A stretch of DNA of 28,773 bases, taken from NCBI GenBank assembly GCA_035630615.1, contig DASQKI010000118.1:1-28773 (forward strand). Reading direction: 5' to 3'. The notes below the pieces were generated by a model. That model was not told the DNA's origin. It ran no database searches and saw only the letters and a list, made by a program, of their open reading frames with translations. The translations under genes were made by a program, and so were the position numbers. This document shows positions 7,445 to 13,709 of the stretch, piece by piece (within the stretch, counting starts at the first letter, position 1; the number at the start of each line of letters is the position of its first letter). Source of the stretch: DATFRX01 sp035630615 (lineage in GTDB: Bacteria > Actinomycetota > Actinomycetes > Propionibacteriales > Nocardioidaceae).

Positions 7445-9020
7445 CTAGGAAGTTGATGCGATCCGTGGCCGCCTGTTCTTGATAACACGCGCGGGCTGGG
7501 TTGTGGTGCGCCGCACGACCTTGGTTCCGCCGTCGGGCATCTGGACGGTCAGTGTGGTCTCGGACACGAGGATCGCGAGGGTCTGGAGTCGGTGCTCGCG
7601 GCCGAGTGCGATCTGCTGCCCGACCACGGCCAGTGTCCCGGAGCCGTCGGTGCGTCGCTGCACCCGGATCGGCTCGAGCGAGGGGCGTGGCGGTGGCCCT
7701 GCCTTGCGCAGGCCGCGGATCCGGCGGATCGCGTCGGGTCCGAGCGGGTTGGGTCGGGTGCGCAGCAGCTCACGGGTGTCGGGGTCGAAGAACAGCAGCA
7801 GCTCGGGCTCGATCCGGATGCTGACCCGACGACCGGCCAGGATCCAGGCGGCCAGAATCACCTTGTTGCCCAGGGAAACGGTGCCGGCGTTGGCCACGGT
7901 CCGGTCGACCTCGAAGGCCTCCCCGGACTCCGGAGCGGGGATCGGTGGGGGGCCGGCGTTGACCGCGCCCTGGGCGACTAGGCGTCGCAGGTCGGCATCG
8001 GTCAGGTGAGACCGGACGCTCTTGACCGAGCAGATCCGATGCTGAGGTGGATGACGTCGTAGTCGGCCCAAAACCGCACCACGGTGCCGGCGCGTGCCGG
8101 ACCGAGCCAGAACTGCTTGCCCGCGACCGCCATGTTCCCCGACGGCGGGACCACCCGGTCGAACTCGATCGCCCGACCCGCCCACGGCACCGGTGGGGTC
8201 GGCGTGGTCTTGGCGGGATCGGCCGCCGGCGGGGTTGTCTCGACCAATGTCGTCGGTGGCAGCCACAGTTTGAGCAGCTCGCGCTCGGCATCGCTGGCCG
8301 GTGTGAACCGCTCGTGCGGGGTCACCGGTGTCTTCGGGTCCAGCGCCTGGTGGGGCCGGTCGGTGTTGTAGTGCTCGACCCACGCGTCGACCGCTGCCTG
8401 TGCCGCGTCGAGGCTGGCGAACGGCTCCGCGTCGGTCATGAAGTCCGGCCCCAGCGTGCCGTGGAACCGCTCCACCTTGCCGTTCTGGTTCGGGGACGCC
8501 GGCGCGGTGAGCCGGTGGGTGATCCCGTTCTTGCGGCAGATCTGGTCGAACAGCACCTCGCCATTGCGCAGCCCGTGACGCCCGAACCGATCGGTGAACT
8601 GCTTCCCGTTATCGGTGATGACTTCCTGCGGCGCCCCGAACCGCACCAACGCCTCGGCGAACGCCACACAGACCGCGCGGCCGGTCGCCCGGTCCACCAC
8701 CTTGGCCATCACACAAAACCGGGAATCGTCATCGATCCCGGTCACCACCTTGACCCCGCGCAGCTCGCCGGTCGCGGTGTCAACCAGCTGCAGCCCGTCG
8801 ACGATGTCGATGCCCCACAACTGCATCGGCTCCGGCCGTTCGAACCGCACGTAGGCACTGCGAGGCTTCTTCCGCGGCCGCTCCCGCAGCAGCCCGTACC
8901 GCTTCAAGATCCGATCGATCCCGCGCTCCGAGGGCACCACCACGCCGTCAGGCAACCACCGGCCCGGCCTGCGCAGCAGCTCCAACCGGATCCGCCGCGA
9001 CCCCCACCGCTCTCCTGATG
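7445..9020 (-). pseudogene. Broken IS481-family transposase
   Basis: The catalytic (rve) core is readable in one frame: WGIDIVDG (first Asp), EVITDNGKQF (second Asp), and NGKVERFHG (Glu), followed by NTDRPHQAL. Upstream, the frame joins family sequence only from GERWGSRRIRLELLRRPG; the N-terminal helix-turn-helix half is missing and replaced by unrelated DNA at about 9020. The C-terminal DNA-binding tail continues in a second frame from about 8040 (KSVRSHLTDADLRRLVAQG through to TTLTVQMPDGGTKVVRRTTT), so a one-base change near 8035-8040 breaks the gene. Terminal-type repeats lie at 7402-7439. The element is therefore truncated at one end and inactive. Third-position G/C is high, so it came from a similar host. 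The tRNA fragment lies 175 bases away. Confidence 0.9.
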
Positions 9021-9265
9021 TCAAGGGCGCGCCCTCCGGGCGCGCCAGGCGGGCGGCCTGCTCGCTGCGGGCGGTACCTCCGGCCGCCGTCCTCGCTCGC
9101 GCCGCCCGCCCACGAACAGGACTCACGACGACCGAGCGCCATCCAGCCCACCAGCTCGCGCGCCATCCAGCCCACCAGCTCGCGGACACCAGGCGAGCGA
9201 CCGTAGCAAAGCCCCGCCCCCCATAGCCACCAGTCTTCGCCCTCCGCTCCGTGCTTCAAGGGCGC
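9021..9265. repeat. GC-rich structured element with 10-bp direct flanks
   Basis: TCAAGGGCGC stands at 9021-9030 and again at 9256-9265, bracketing 225 bases that interrupt the transposase homology. Inside are two GGCGCGCC palindromes (around 9027-9046), a 10-bp inverted repeat GGCGGGCGGC/GCCGCCCGCC (9048-9057 and 9101-9110), and a tandem repeat at 9136-9183. The layout suits a small non-coding insertion element with a target duplication, or a structured repeat family. No transposase N-terminus reappears beyond 9265, so a simple insertion does not explain everything. Confidence 0.45.
9136..9183. repeat. Perfect 24-bp tandem duplication
   Basis: Two adjacent identical 24-base units (9136-9159 and 9160-9183), each beginning GCGCCATCCAGCCC and ending CAGCTCGC. 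Confidence 0.95.
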
Positions 9266-9288
9266 TCCTACGTCGCGTCACTACGTGA

Positions 9289-9333
9289 TCGGACAAGTCC
9301 GACCCTTGACCCACTTCGCTACCGGGCTACGAT
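9289..9333 (+). promoter_or_regulatory. Promoter with adjacent palindromic operator
   Basis: TTGACC (9306-9311), 16-base spacer, TACGAT (9328-9333) form a good vegetative promoter. Just upstream is a perfect inverted repeat TCGGAC-AA-GTCCGA (9289-9302), and before it TCAC-TAC-GTGA. The palindrome abuts the -35 box, a typical place for a regulator. The next gene downstream is the small protein at 9452. Confidence 0.55.
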
Positions 9334-9451
9334 GGGCAGCTATGGGGGCCGGGGCAAATTGTGACCGGCGTCCACTCTCGGGCAGACCCATCGCGGCCCA
9401 GTCCCCTGCCGTTCTCGAAGTCGACTCTCCGTAAGCAAGGGGCCCGCAATC

Positions 9452-9697
9452 ATGAGGTACGGCCTAAAGCTGCACGACGATCACCGGTTGTTCCCCGTCG
9501 GCATCACCACCGTCGAGCGAACACCAGACGGCAACGTCAAACTCGTCCTCGCCCACTCCTCCACCACGACCGGCACCACACCAGTCGGCAATGTCATCCT
9601 CAACGCCGACGAAGCCGGCGCACTAGCCGACGAACTCCGAACCATGAGCCAGCCCGACCACCCACACGATGGGGACTGGCGGCGATCAACTGCCTAG
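9452..9697 (+). CDS. Small hypothetical protein
   Basis: An 81-residue acidic protein without signal peptide or membrane segment (MRYGLKLHDDHRLFPVGITT start, then alternating strands VKLVLAHSSTTTG and a short helix DEAGALADELRTM). Third codon positions are almost all G or C, which supports real coding. AAGGGG lies about 11 bases before the ATG, a slightly long spacing. It lies ~120 bases downstream of a good promoter with a palindrome and is likely transcribed alone, since ~190 bases and a hairpin separate it from the next gene. No family recognised; it could be accessory cargo of the decayed mobile region around it. Confidence 0.65.
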   Translation: MRYGLKLHDDHRLFPVGITTVERTPDGNVKLVLAHSSTTTGTTPVGNVILNADEAGALADELRTMSQPDHPHDGDWRRSTA

Positions 9698-9837
9698 GCA
9701 AGGGCCGTTGACCCGTCGCACCGCTTTCGACGGTGCGCACGGTCACCAGGTGTGGGCGAGGCAGCGAAGCGGGGCCAAGGTACGGAGGTGACCTTCGCCC
9801 CTATCTGCTGGTGGCTGCGCCGTGCAGTGATGGGAGG

Positions 9838-9873
9838 TGGGACGGACCGGGGGCTCTTCCCGTCGCCGTCCCA
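9838..9873 (+). promoter_or_regulatory. Hairpin just before the PNPOx-like gene
   Basis: A perfect 8-bp inverted repeat, TGGGACGG (9838-9845) and CCGTCCCA (9866-9873), separated by 20 bases that can form a smaller CGGG/CCCG stem. It ends right before the ribosome site GGAGAGG of the gene at 9890. It may be an operator or an mRNA structure that affects translation. Confidence 0.5.
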
Positions 9874-9889
9874 ACGGAGAGGTCGTCGC

Positions 9890-10312
9890 ATGCCCTATCG
9901 GGCGGTACCACCCACCGAGGCTTTGGAACTCCTTGGGAGCGTCGTGCTGGGCAGAATCGCATTCACCGTCGATGCGCTCCCGACCATCCGGCCGGTGAAC
10001 CACATCGTCGACCACGGCGAGGTCATCGTGCGTGGGCATCGTGGCGTGGATGTGGTGTTGAAGGCGGCAGTGGGCAAGGTGGTTTCGTACTCGGCCGACC
10101 TGATCGAGCCACGCACCTATGTCGGCTGGAGTGTGACCCTGACCGGTGTGGCTCACCTGATCGAAGACTCAGCCGTGCTGGCACGCTACCCCGAGGTCGT
10201 TCGACCGTGGGAGGCGTACGAACAGGGCTATGTGATCCGCATCCACCCGCAGATCGTGACCGGCCTCGAACTTCTTGAACGACCAGAGGTACAACCCATT
10301 GGCGTGGCCTAA
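9890..10312 (+). CDS. Pyridoxamine 5'-phosphate oxidase-like flavin-binding protein
   Basis: A 140-residue protein of the PNPOx-like split-barrel family, which binds FMN or F420 and reduces or oxidises small molecules in the cytoplasm. The usual order is present: N-terminal helix with EALELLGSVVLGRIAFTVD (residues ~10-28), the PTIRPVNHIVDHGEVIVRG strand pair (~31-50), VGKVVSYSADLIEPRTYVGW (~65-85) and VTLTGVAHLIED. The C-terminal strands YVIRIHPQIVTGLELLE close the barrel. Cofactor and substrate cannot be set from sequence. The ATG at 9890 has GGAGAGG 7 bases upstream, while longer in-frame starts have none. A 36-base hairpin precedes the ribosome site. Single gene; the family is often stress related, but no such context is seen here. 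Confidence 0.88.
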   Translation: MPYRAVPPTEALELLGSVVLGRIAFTVDALPTIRPVNHIVDHGEVIVRGHRGVDVVLKAAVGKVVSYSADLIEPRTYVGWSVTLTGVAHLIEDSAVLARYPEVVRPWEAYEQGYVIRIHPQIVTGLELLERPEVQPIGVA

Positions 10313-10501
10313 CCCGGCGCGCCTTTACGGACCGGGGCCCCGTCTAACGGCGGCATCAAATCAGCACCAGAAGGCAGCAGTACATCCCGATACTGGATGA
10401 CCCCAGCCGTCACGACCCACGCAGGTCAGCTCGCGGCGGGTGGGCGGCGCTGGCCGTGCAGGGGCTCCCAGCGCAGAGCAGTTGGTTCTAGGCTAGATGT
10501 C

Positions 10502-10762
10502 GTGGCTTCCGTCGATCGTGACGGCTCAGAGCTGGTGGCGAGTCAACGCTGGCGGTGGGAGGCGGCTGCCCGCGCCCGGCAGACCGCCATGGTGCAGGTC
10601 GAGACCGCAGCCCAGCCGCGAAGAACCGCCGCAGAACTTTTGGAGACCGCAGCCGAGCTACGCGAACAGGCGTTCGAGCTTCGGGCCCAATGCAGGGGGC
10701 TCCCGCGACGGCCGGTCGCGGGAGACGAGTGGGAGATAGGCACGCGTCGAGACGCGTCTTAA
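10502..10762 (+). CDS. Small coiled-coil protein, unknown
   Basis: An 86-residue, Arg/Ala/Glu-rich, probably helical protein (residues ~15-65; RTAAELLETAAELREQAFEL has heptad spacing), ending GDEWEIGTRRDAS. A GTG start at 10502 lies 7 bases after TAGGCT (10489-10494, TANNNT), which would make the message leaderless; I see no -35 box. Its last 12 codons and the ~65 bases beyond the stop recur, diverged, at 11430-11532, so a paralogue's end exists 700 bases away. Function unknown; the repeated 3' end and the tRNA fragment after it suggest it belongs to mobile DNA. Confidence 0.5.
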   Translation: MASVDRDGSELVASQRWRWEAAARARQTAMVQVETAAQPRRTAAELLETAAELREQAFELRAQCRGLPRRPVAGDEWEIGTRRDAS

Positions 10763-10833
10763 CAGGGCCGAACATGCGGCAATCCCCGCTCAGCGCAAAC
10801 GCCCGGACCACCGCTCGCTGGCGATCAGCCACC
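10731..10833 (+). repeat. Diverged ~100-bp direct repeat, copy 1
   Basis: Aligns with 11430-11532 at roughly 75-80% by eye. Shared anchors include TGGGAGA, GTCGAGAC, the TAAC at the stop, CCGCTC and CAGCCAC. Both copies read ...WExGTxRDxS-stop in the same frame. Copy 1 ends where the tRNA-Ala(GGC) fragment begins. Confidence 0.75.
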
Positions 10834-10870
10834 ATGGCATGGAGGGGTCAGGGGTTCGAGTCCCTCGGAC
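10830..10870 (+). pseudogene. 3' half of tRNA-Ala(GGC), att-like remnant
   Basis: The anticodon loop ATGGCAT (10834-10840, anticodon GGC), the 3' anticodon strand GGAGG, variable bases GGTC and a T arm AGGGG-TTCGAGT-CCCTC match a tRNA-Ala(GGC) 3' half. The 5' anticodon strand has a mismatch (CCACC for CCTCC), the T stem has lost its last pairs, and neither a D arm nor an acceptor partner exists. It is on the opposite strand to the UGC fragment at 7216-7270. Confidence 0.65.
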
Positions 10871-10901
10871 AGTTGACCCGCACCCTCTGCCCTTATCGGC
10901 G

Positions 10902-11174
10902 CTATCGCTCGATGACTGACGGCGCGTGCTGCTGGCCGTCCCAACTCGGGTAGCCGCGCTGGCCGGCTGGGGAGGCGAGTCGTTCGACGTAGATCGAGCC
11001 CCAGCCGCCACCCGGTGCGCGCCGCCCGGTGGCTCGCCATCCCGCCTGCCGCAGCGCCCCGCGCAGGCTGGTTCCGCCGGGCGGCAGGGTGGCGGCCGCG
11101 ACATACTCGAGGTGGTCGGTGCGGTAGATGCGGATACTGCCGTCGTGACGAACCCGCGCCACATACCTGGTCAT
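10902..11174 (-). CDS. Small hypothetical protein of a decayed operon
   Basis: A 90-residue protein starting MTRYVARVRHDGSIRIYRTD, with two or three beta strands, then TSLRGALRQAGWRATGRRAP and GGGWGSIYVERL. GAGG lies 6 bases before the ATG at 11174. The start codon overlaps the TGA of the upstream broken gene as ATGA, a sign of translational coupling. Third positions are G/C-rich. No signal peptide or membrane segment. I do not recognise the family. The small, tightly coupled layout next to a tRNA fragment resembles the accessory modules of actinobacterial integrative elements, which is inference only. Confidence 0.6.
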   Translation of the reverse strand: MTRYVARVRHDGSIRIYRTDHLEYVAAATLPPGGTSLRGALRQAGWRATGRRAPGGGWGSIYVERLASPAGQRGYPSWDGQQHAPSVIER

Positions 11175-11319
11175 CGCTGCCTCAGCGGCGGGTCGAGCCA
11201 CCACACCCGGTCCGGCAGGATCGGGTCGAGCCGATCGGCTGGTCGTCGATCGTGGCCCCGAGCCCGGCGAACCGCTGCGCCAGCCTACGCCCGTACCGTT
11301 CGGCGCGGAACCCCGCCAT
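11171..11319 (-). pseudogene. Frameshifted small gene coupled to its neighbour
   Basis: From an ATG at 11319 one frame reads MAGFRAERYGRRLAQRFAGL, then GATIDDQ, and a shifted frame continues ADRLDPILPDRVWWLDPPLR, then QR, ending at TGA 11173-11171. That TGA overlaps the ATG of the next gene (ATGA). Both halves have high third-position G/C, so a single base change near 11240 probably split a ~49-residue gene. Function unknown. Confidence 0.55.
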
Positions 11320-11429
11320 ACGTCGAAACTGTCGATTGAGCCTTAGCGAGTACCGGCAACGCCTGCAACCAGGCTCAAAGTACGGCTTGGACCTCGCTCT
11401 GTCGGCTCATAACCCAGCTAGCAGCGTGG

Positions 11430-11532
11430 GAGACGGGCACGTGTCGAGACCCGTCCTAACAAGGGCGAACAGGCGACAACCTCCGCTCGGCGCAGCACCC
11501 CAGGACACTGTTCGCTGAGGCCAGCCACGTTC
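11430..11532 (+). repeat. Diverged ~100-bp direct repeat, copy 2
   Basis: Second copy of 10731-10833. It preserves the reading AWETGTCRDPS-stop, i.e. the C-terminus of a lost paralogue of the coiled-coil gene, and about 65 bases after the stop. No tRNA sequence follows this copy. The flanking stretches (11320-11429 and 11533-11764) contain nothing I can identify. Confidence 0.75.
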
Positions 11533-11764
11533 GCAAGCGAGGGGCCACCCCCGGCGCGGCCACTAGCCCAACTGCTGGCCTATGGGGTCGCATATGAGCG
11601 CACACCGATGCAGTCGACCCCTCCCCCGAGGCGAGGACGGACCCTCTCTGCACGGCCTCCGATGCCTTGACACGGAAGAGGCCAGCGTGGGGGCGGGAGA
11701 CCCGTTACGGCGACTCGGCCAGGTCCTCGGCCAGCCTGTGAGCCTTCCTGGCATCCTTGGGAGT

Positions 11765-12005
11765 TCAGCCGCAGTTTGTGCGGGCGAAGAAGCCCACGTT
11801 GCTCAACGATCCGAAGTCCTTCGGGGGCTGCGCGATGATGACCAGGTCTTCGCTCGCCCCATGTGCTGCACCCGCTTGAATGACGTCGAAGACGACAAAC
11901 TGCGCCGTGCAGTTCGCGCTCTCATCAGGCCCGGCAGCCGCCGCAGTCGACGGTACGGCGACGAGCACACAGGCTCGCGAACGTCAAACCAGCTTTCCTC
12001 TTCAT
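11765..12005 (-). pseudogene. Frameshifted small secreted protein
   Basis: An ATG at 12005 opens MKRKAGLTFASLC, the start of a signal peptide. After a one-base frame change near 11968 the sequence continues VLVAVPSTAAAAGPDESANC, then TAQFVVFDVIQ through to FGSLSNVGFFARTNCG and a stop at 11765. The combined reading is a normal lipophilic signal peptide with an AAAA cleavage region and a ~60-residue mature domain with two Cys (first and near-last), possibly disulfide-linked. Alternatively translation starts at the GTG at 11968 with a shortened leader, but it has no ribosome site. A -1/+1 slip or sequencing error would also explain it. Family unknown. Confidence 0.55.
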
Positions 12006-12046
12006 CTCAGGACGCCTGTCCGCAGGGTTGGCCGATGATCGCACTC

Positions 12047-12334
12047 TTAGCGGGTCTCGACTGGAAGGGCGACATGCTCACGGTCGCCCGGTGAGATGAC
12101 GATAAGCCCGCGCACCGGGTCGCTACCGGAGTTCCAGACCGTGTGCGCGACTCCCCTCGGCACGAACACAAGGCCGCCAGCCGTCGTCCGAACCTGAGGG
12201 GGCGGCGCGGGTTCACCAGGAGGGAACACCCCGACGAGAGCGAAGTAGGCTCCCTCAGTCTCCGTTGGGCCGAATCGGGTGGGTTCCGCATCACCGGACG
12301 GCCGGACGACGGTGCAGCCACTGACTGTCTCCAT
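12047..12334 (-). CDS. Cupin-like protein lacking the first metal motif
   Basis: A 95-residue protein. The second half, TAGGLVFVPRGVAHTVWNSG followed by PVRGLIVISPG, is a textbook cupin motif 2 (residues ~50-85), with the metal-binding His in GVAHTV. In the first half, the strand GAYFALVGVFPPGEPAPPP should run into the HxH...E motif 1 (normally followed by ~25 residues of barrel), but the sequence jumps straight to QVRTT. Motif 1 and its strands are absent, in frame. Without the two His and the Glu the usual metal site cannot form. Either a decayed gene with an in-frame deletion or a minimal variant. The ATG has only a weak ribosome site (GGAA). It sits in a region of other broken genes, which favours decay. 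Confidence 0.65.
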   Translation of the reverse strand: METVSGCTVVRPSGDAEPTRFGPTETEGAYFALVGVFPPGEPAPPPQVRTTAGGLVFVPRGVAHTVWNSGSDPVRGLIVISPGDREHVALPVETR

Positions 12335-12616
12335 GGTTCCGTCGACACCCCAAGTCGGCCCGCCACAGACTCACACATCCTGTGCATTTATCGGGTCGAC
12401 GTCTGGGGTCAGACGACTCGTCGTTGTCCGCAACTGAGCACGACACCGATCGTCGGCGAAAAGTCGGCAGCCCCCAGATCGAGAGGCGTGACGAGCTGCA
12501 ACGATCGACACTCGCCCCGCGTGAATCAGGCAATCAGAAGAAGGAGTTAGCACGCCCTGATCGCGACGGATGGCGTTCGGGACGAAGGGGTCGCCGACAC
12601 CGGCTGCTGGTCTTTT

Positions 12617-12690
12617 GGTGGTCCCTATCGATCGGAAACGACCGGAACCGCCGCCAAGCCTCGTCATGCCCGCGAACGGGATCCGTGCAG
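12617..12690 (+). repeat. Dispersed repeat, locus A, first part
   Basis: Matches 23664-23738. Strongest shared core: CCCTATCGA, CGGAAACGA, CGGWAC, CGCCAAG, CGTCA, ATCCG in the same order and spacing. Confidence 0.75.
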
Positions 12691-12842
12691 GTCAGTTAGG
12701 CAGCAGGGTCCACGACGGGAATTAGTCGGCAAGTTCGAACGCAAATCAGTGGATTCGGGGTTTTGAGTTCACGTCGCGGAACCGGTGACCATTAGATCCG
12801 TAGAGCACACCTCCCTGATGACCCCAGCCCACTCCAGGCGTA

Positions 12843-12925
12843 GCGGGTCCTCCCCACAGCCACTCTGACGGCCCCAAACCAAGGCCTTAGACACCGCTTC
12901 ATTCCACAAGTCATTCCACGGAGTC
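12843..12925 (+). repeat. Dispersed repeat, locus A, second part
   Basis: Matches 23771-23852: CGGGTCCTCC, CTCTGAC, AACCAAGG, GACACCG, then CACAAGTCATTCCACGGA. In this copy CATTCCAC occurs twice, 12 bases apart. Confidence 0.8.
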
Positions 12926-13118
12926 CGCCCTCTATCGGCTCCGCGATCAGCTGGGTTGGTCCCGGGCTGCGCATCGTGGCTGTCACCTCGCGGCGATGGC
13001 GCTGCAGGAGGGTTCGCCTCGTGCTCGGGCGCAATCCGTCCGTGGTCCTCGACCGTACGAGTAGTGACAAGACGATCCTTGGGCCCATAAAGCGAGTCTC
13101 GGGGACAGGAGGAACAGC

Positions 13119-13691
13119 ATGACCGGCGGGCTGCTCGACGGGAGGGCTGGGGTAGGCGGCACGGGCGTCTTGGAGGCGCTCAACACCCGATGGCACAAGG
13201 TGGCATTGATCGGGTTCATGGCCATCGTGCTGGCGCACTGGGCCGAGCATGTCGCTCAGGCGATTCAGATCTGGGGGCTGGGCTGGGAGATCAAGGAGTC
13301 TCGCGGTGTGCTCGGTCTGGCTTTCCCCTGGTTGGTGACTTCCGAGTGGATGCACTACGGCTACGCCGTGATCATGCTCGTCGGGCTGTTCATCCTCCGG
13401 AAGGGATTCGTCGGCCGGGCCCGCACGTGCTGGAACATCGCGTTAGGCGTGCAGATCTGGCACCACCTGGAACATCTGTTGCTGCTCATCCAGGCAACCA
13501 CCGGCAGCTACCTGCTCGGCCGGTCGGAGCCCACGAGCATCATTCAACTCGTGGCGCCCCGGGTGGAGTTGCACCTGTTCTATAACGCCGTGGTGTTCAC
13601 TCCGATGGTGGTCGCCATGATCCTGCACTTCCGGCCGCTGCCTGCCGAACGGGCGCAGATGCGCTGCACCTGTGCTTCCGCGGCGGCCTAA
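13119..13691 (+). CDS. Four-helix membrane protein with His/Glu motifs
   Basis: A 190-residue integral membrane protein with four predicted helices (about residues 28-50, 72-94, 104-128, 152-171). Histidines and acids lie at helix ends in a fixed pattern: H40-x-x-E-H44, H79, H115-H116-x-E-H119, E150-x-H152 and H170. Such clusters recall membrane metal enzymes (di-iron hydroxylases/desaturases) or heme proteins, but the spacing fits no family I can name; related unnamed membrane proteins are known in actinomycetes. The ATG has AGGAGG 6 bases upstream. It ends 18 bases before the convergent 3' end of the P450 gene, at the edge of the metabolic cluster, so a redox role in that pathway is possible but unproved. 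The C-terminus carries a CTC motif (MRCTCASAAA). Confidence 0.85.
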   Translation: MTGGLLDGRAGVGGTGVLEALNTRWHKVALIGFMAIVLAHWAEHVAQAIQIWGLGWEIKESRGVLGLAFPWLVTSEWMHYGYAVIMLVGLFILRKGFVGRARTCWNIALGVQIWHHLEHLLLLIQATTGSYLLGRSEPTSIIQLVAPRVELHLFYNAVVFTPMVVAMILHFRPLPAERAQMRCTCASAAA

Positions 13692-13709
13692 CAATAGGGA
13701 GCGGCAGAG

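Larger units (their letters stand above)
12335..13118. other. Non-coding stretch holding a two-part dispersed repeat
   Basis: No convincing gene on either strand over ~780 bases. It contains both halves of a repeat shared with 23664-23852 and the ribosome site (AGGAGG, 13107-13112) of the next gene. I could not locate a clear promoter. Confidence 0.45.

Noticed and set aside
10330..10346. GGGGCCCC palindrome after the PNPOx-like gene as a terminator
   Set aside because: Too short, no loop, no U tract.
10790..11164. Minus-strand frame with the string RGTRTPDPSMP
   Set aside because: This string is the antisense translation of the tRNA T arm and is a common spurious protein; the tRNA-Ala fragment explains it.
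12371..12667. 98-residue minus-strand frame
   Set aside because: No ribosome site, no codon bias, no motif, and it overlaps the dispersed repeat.
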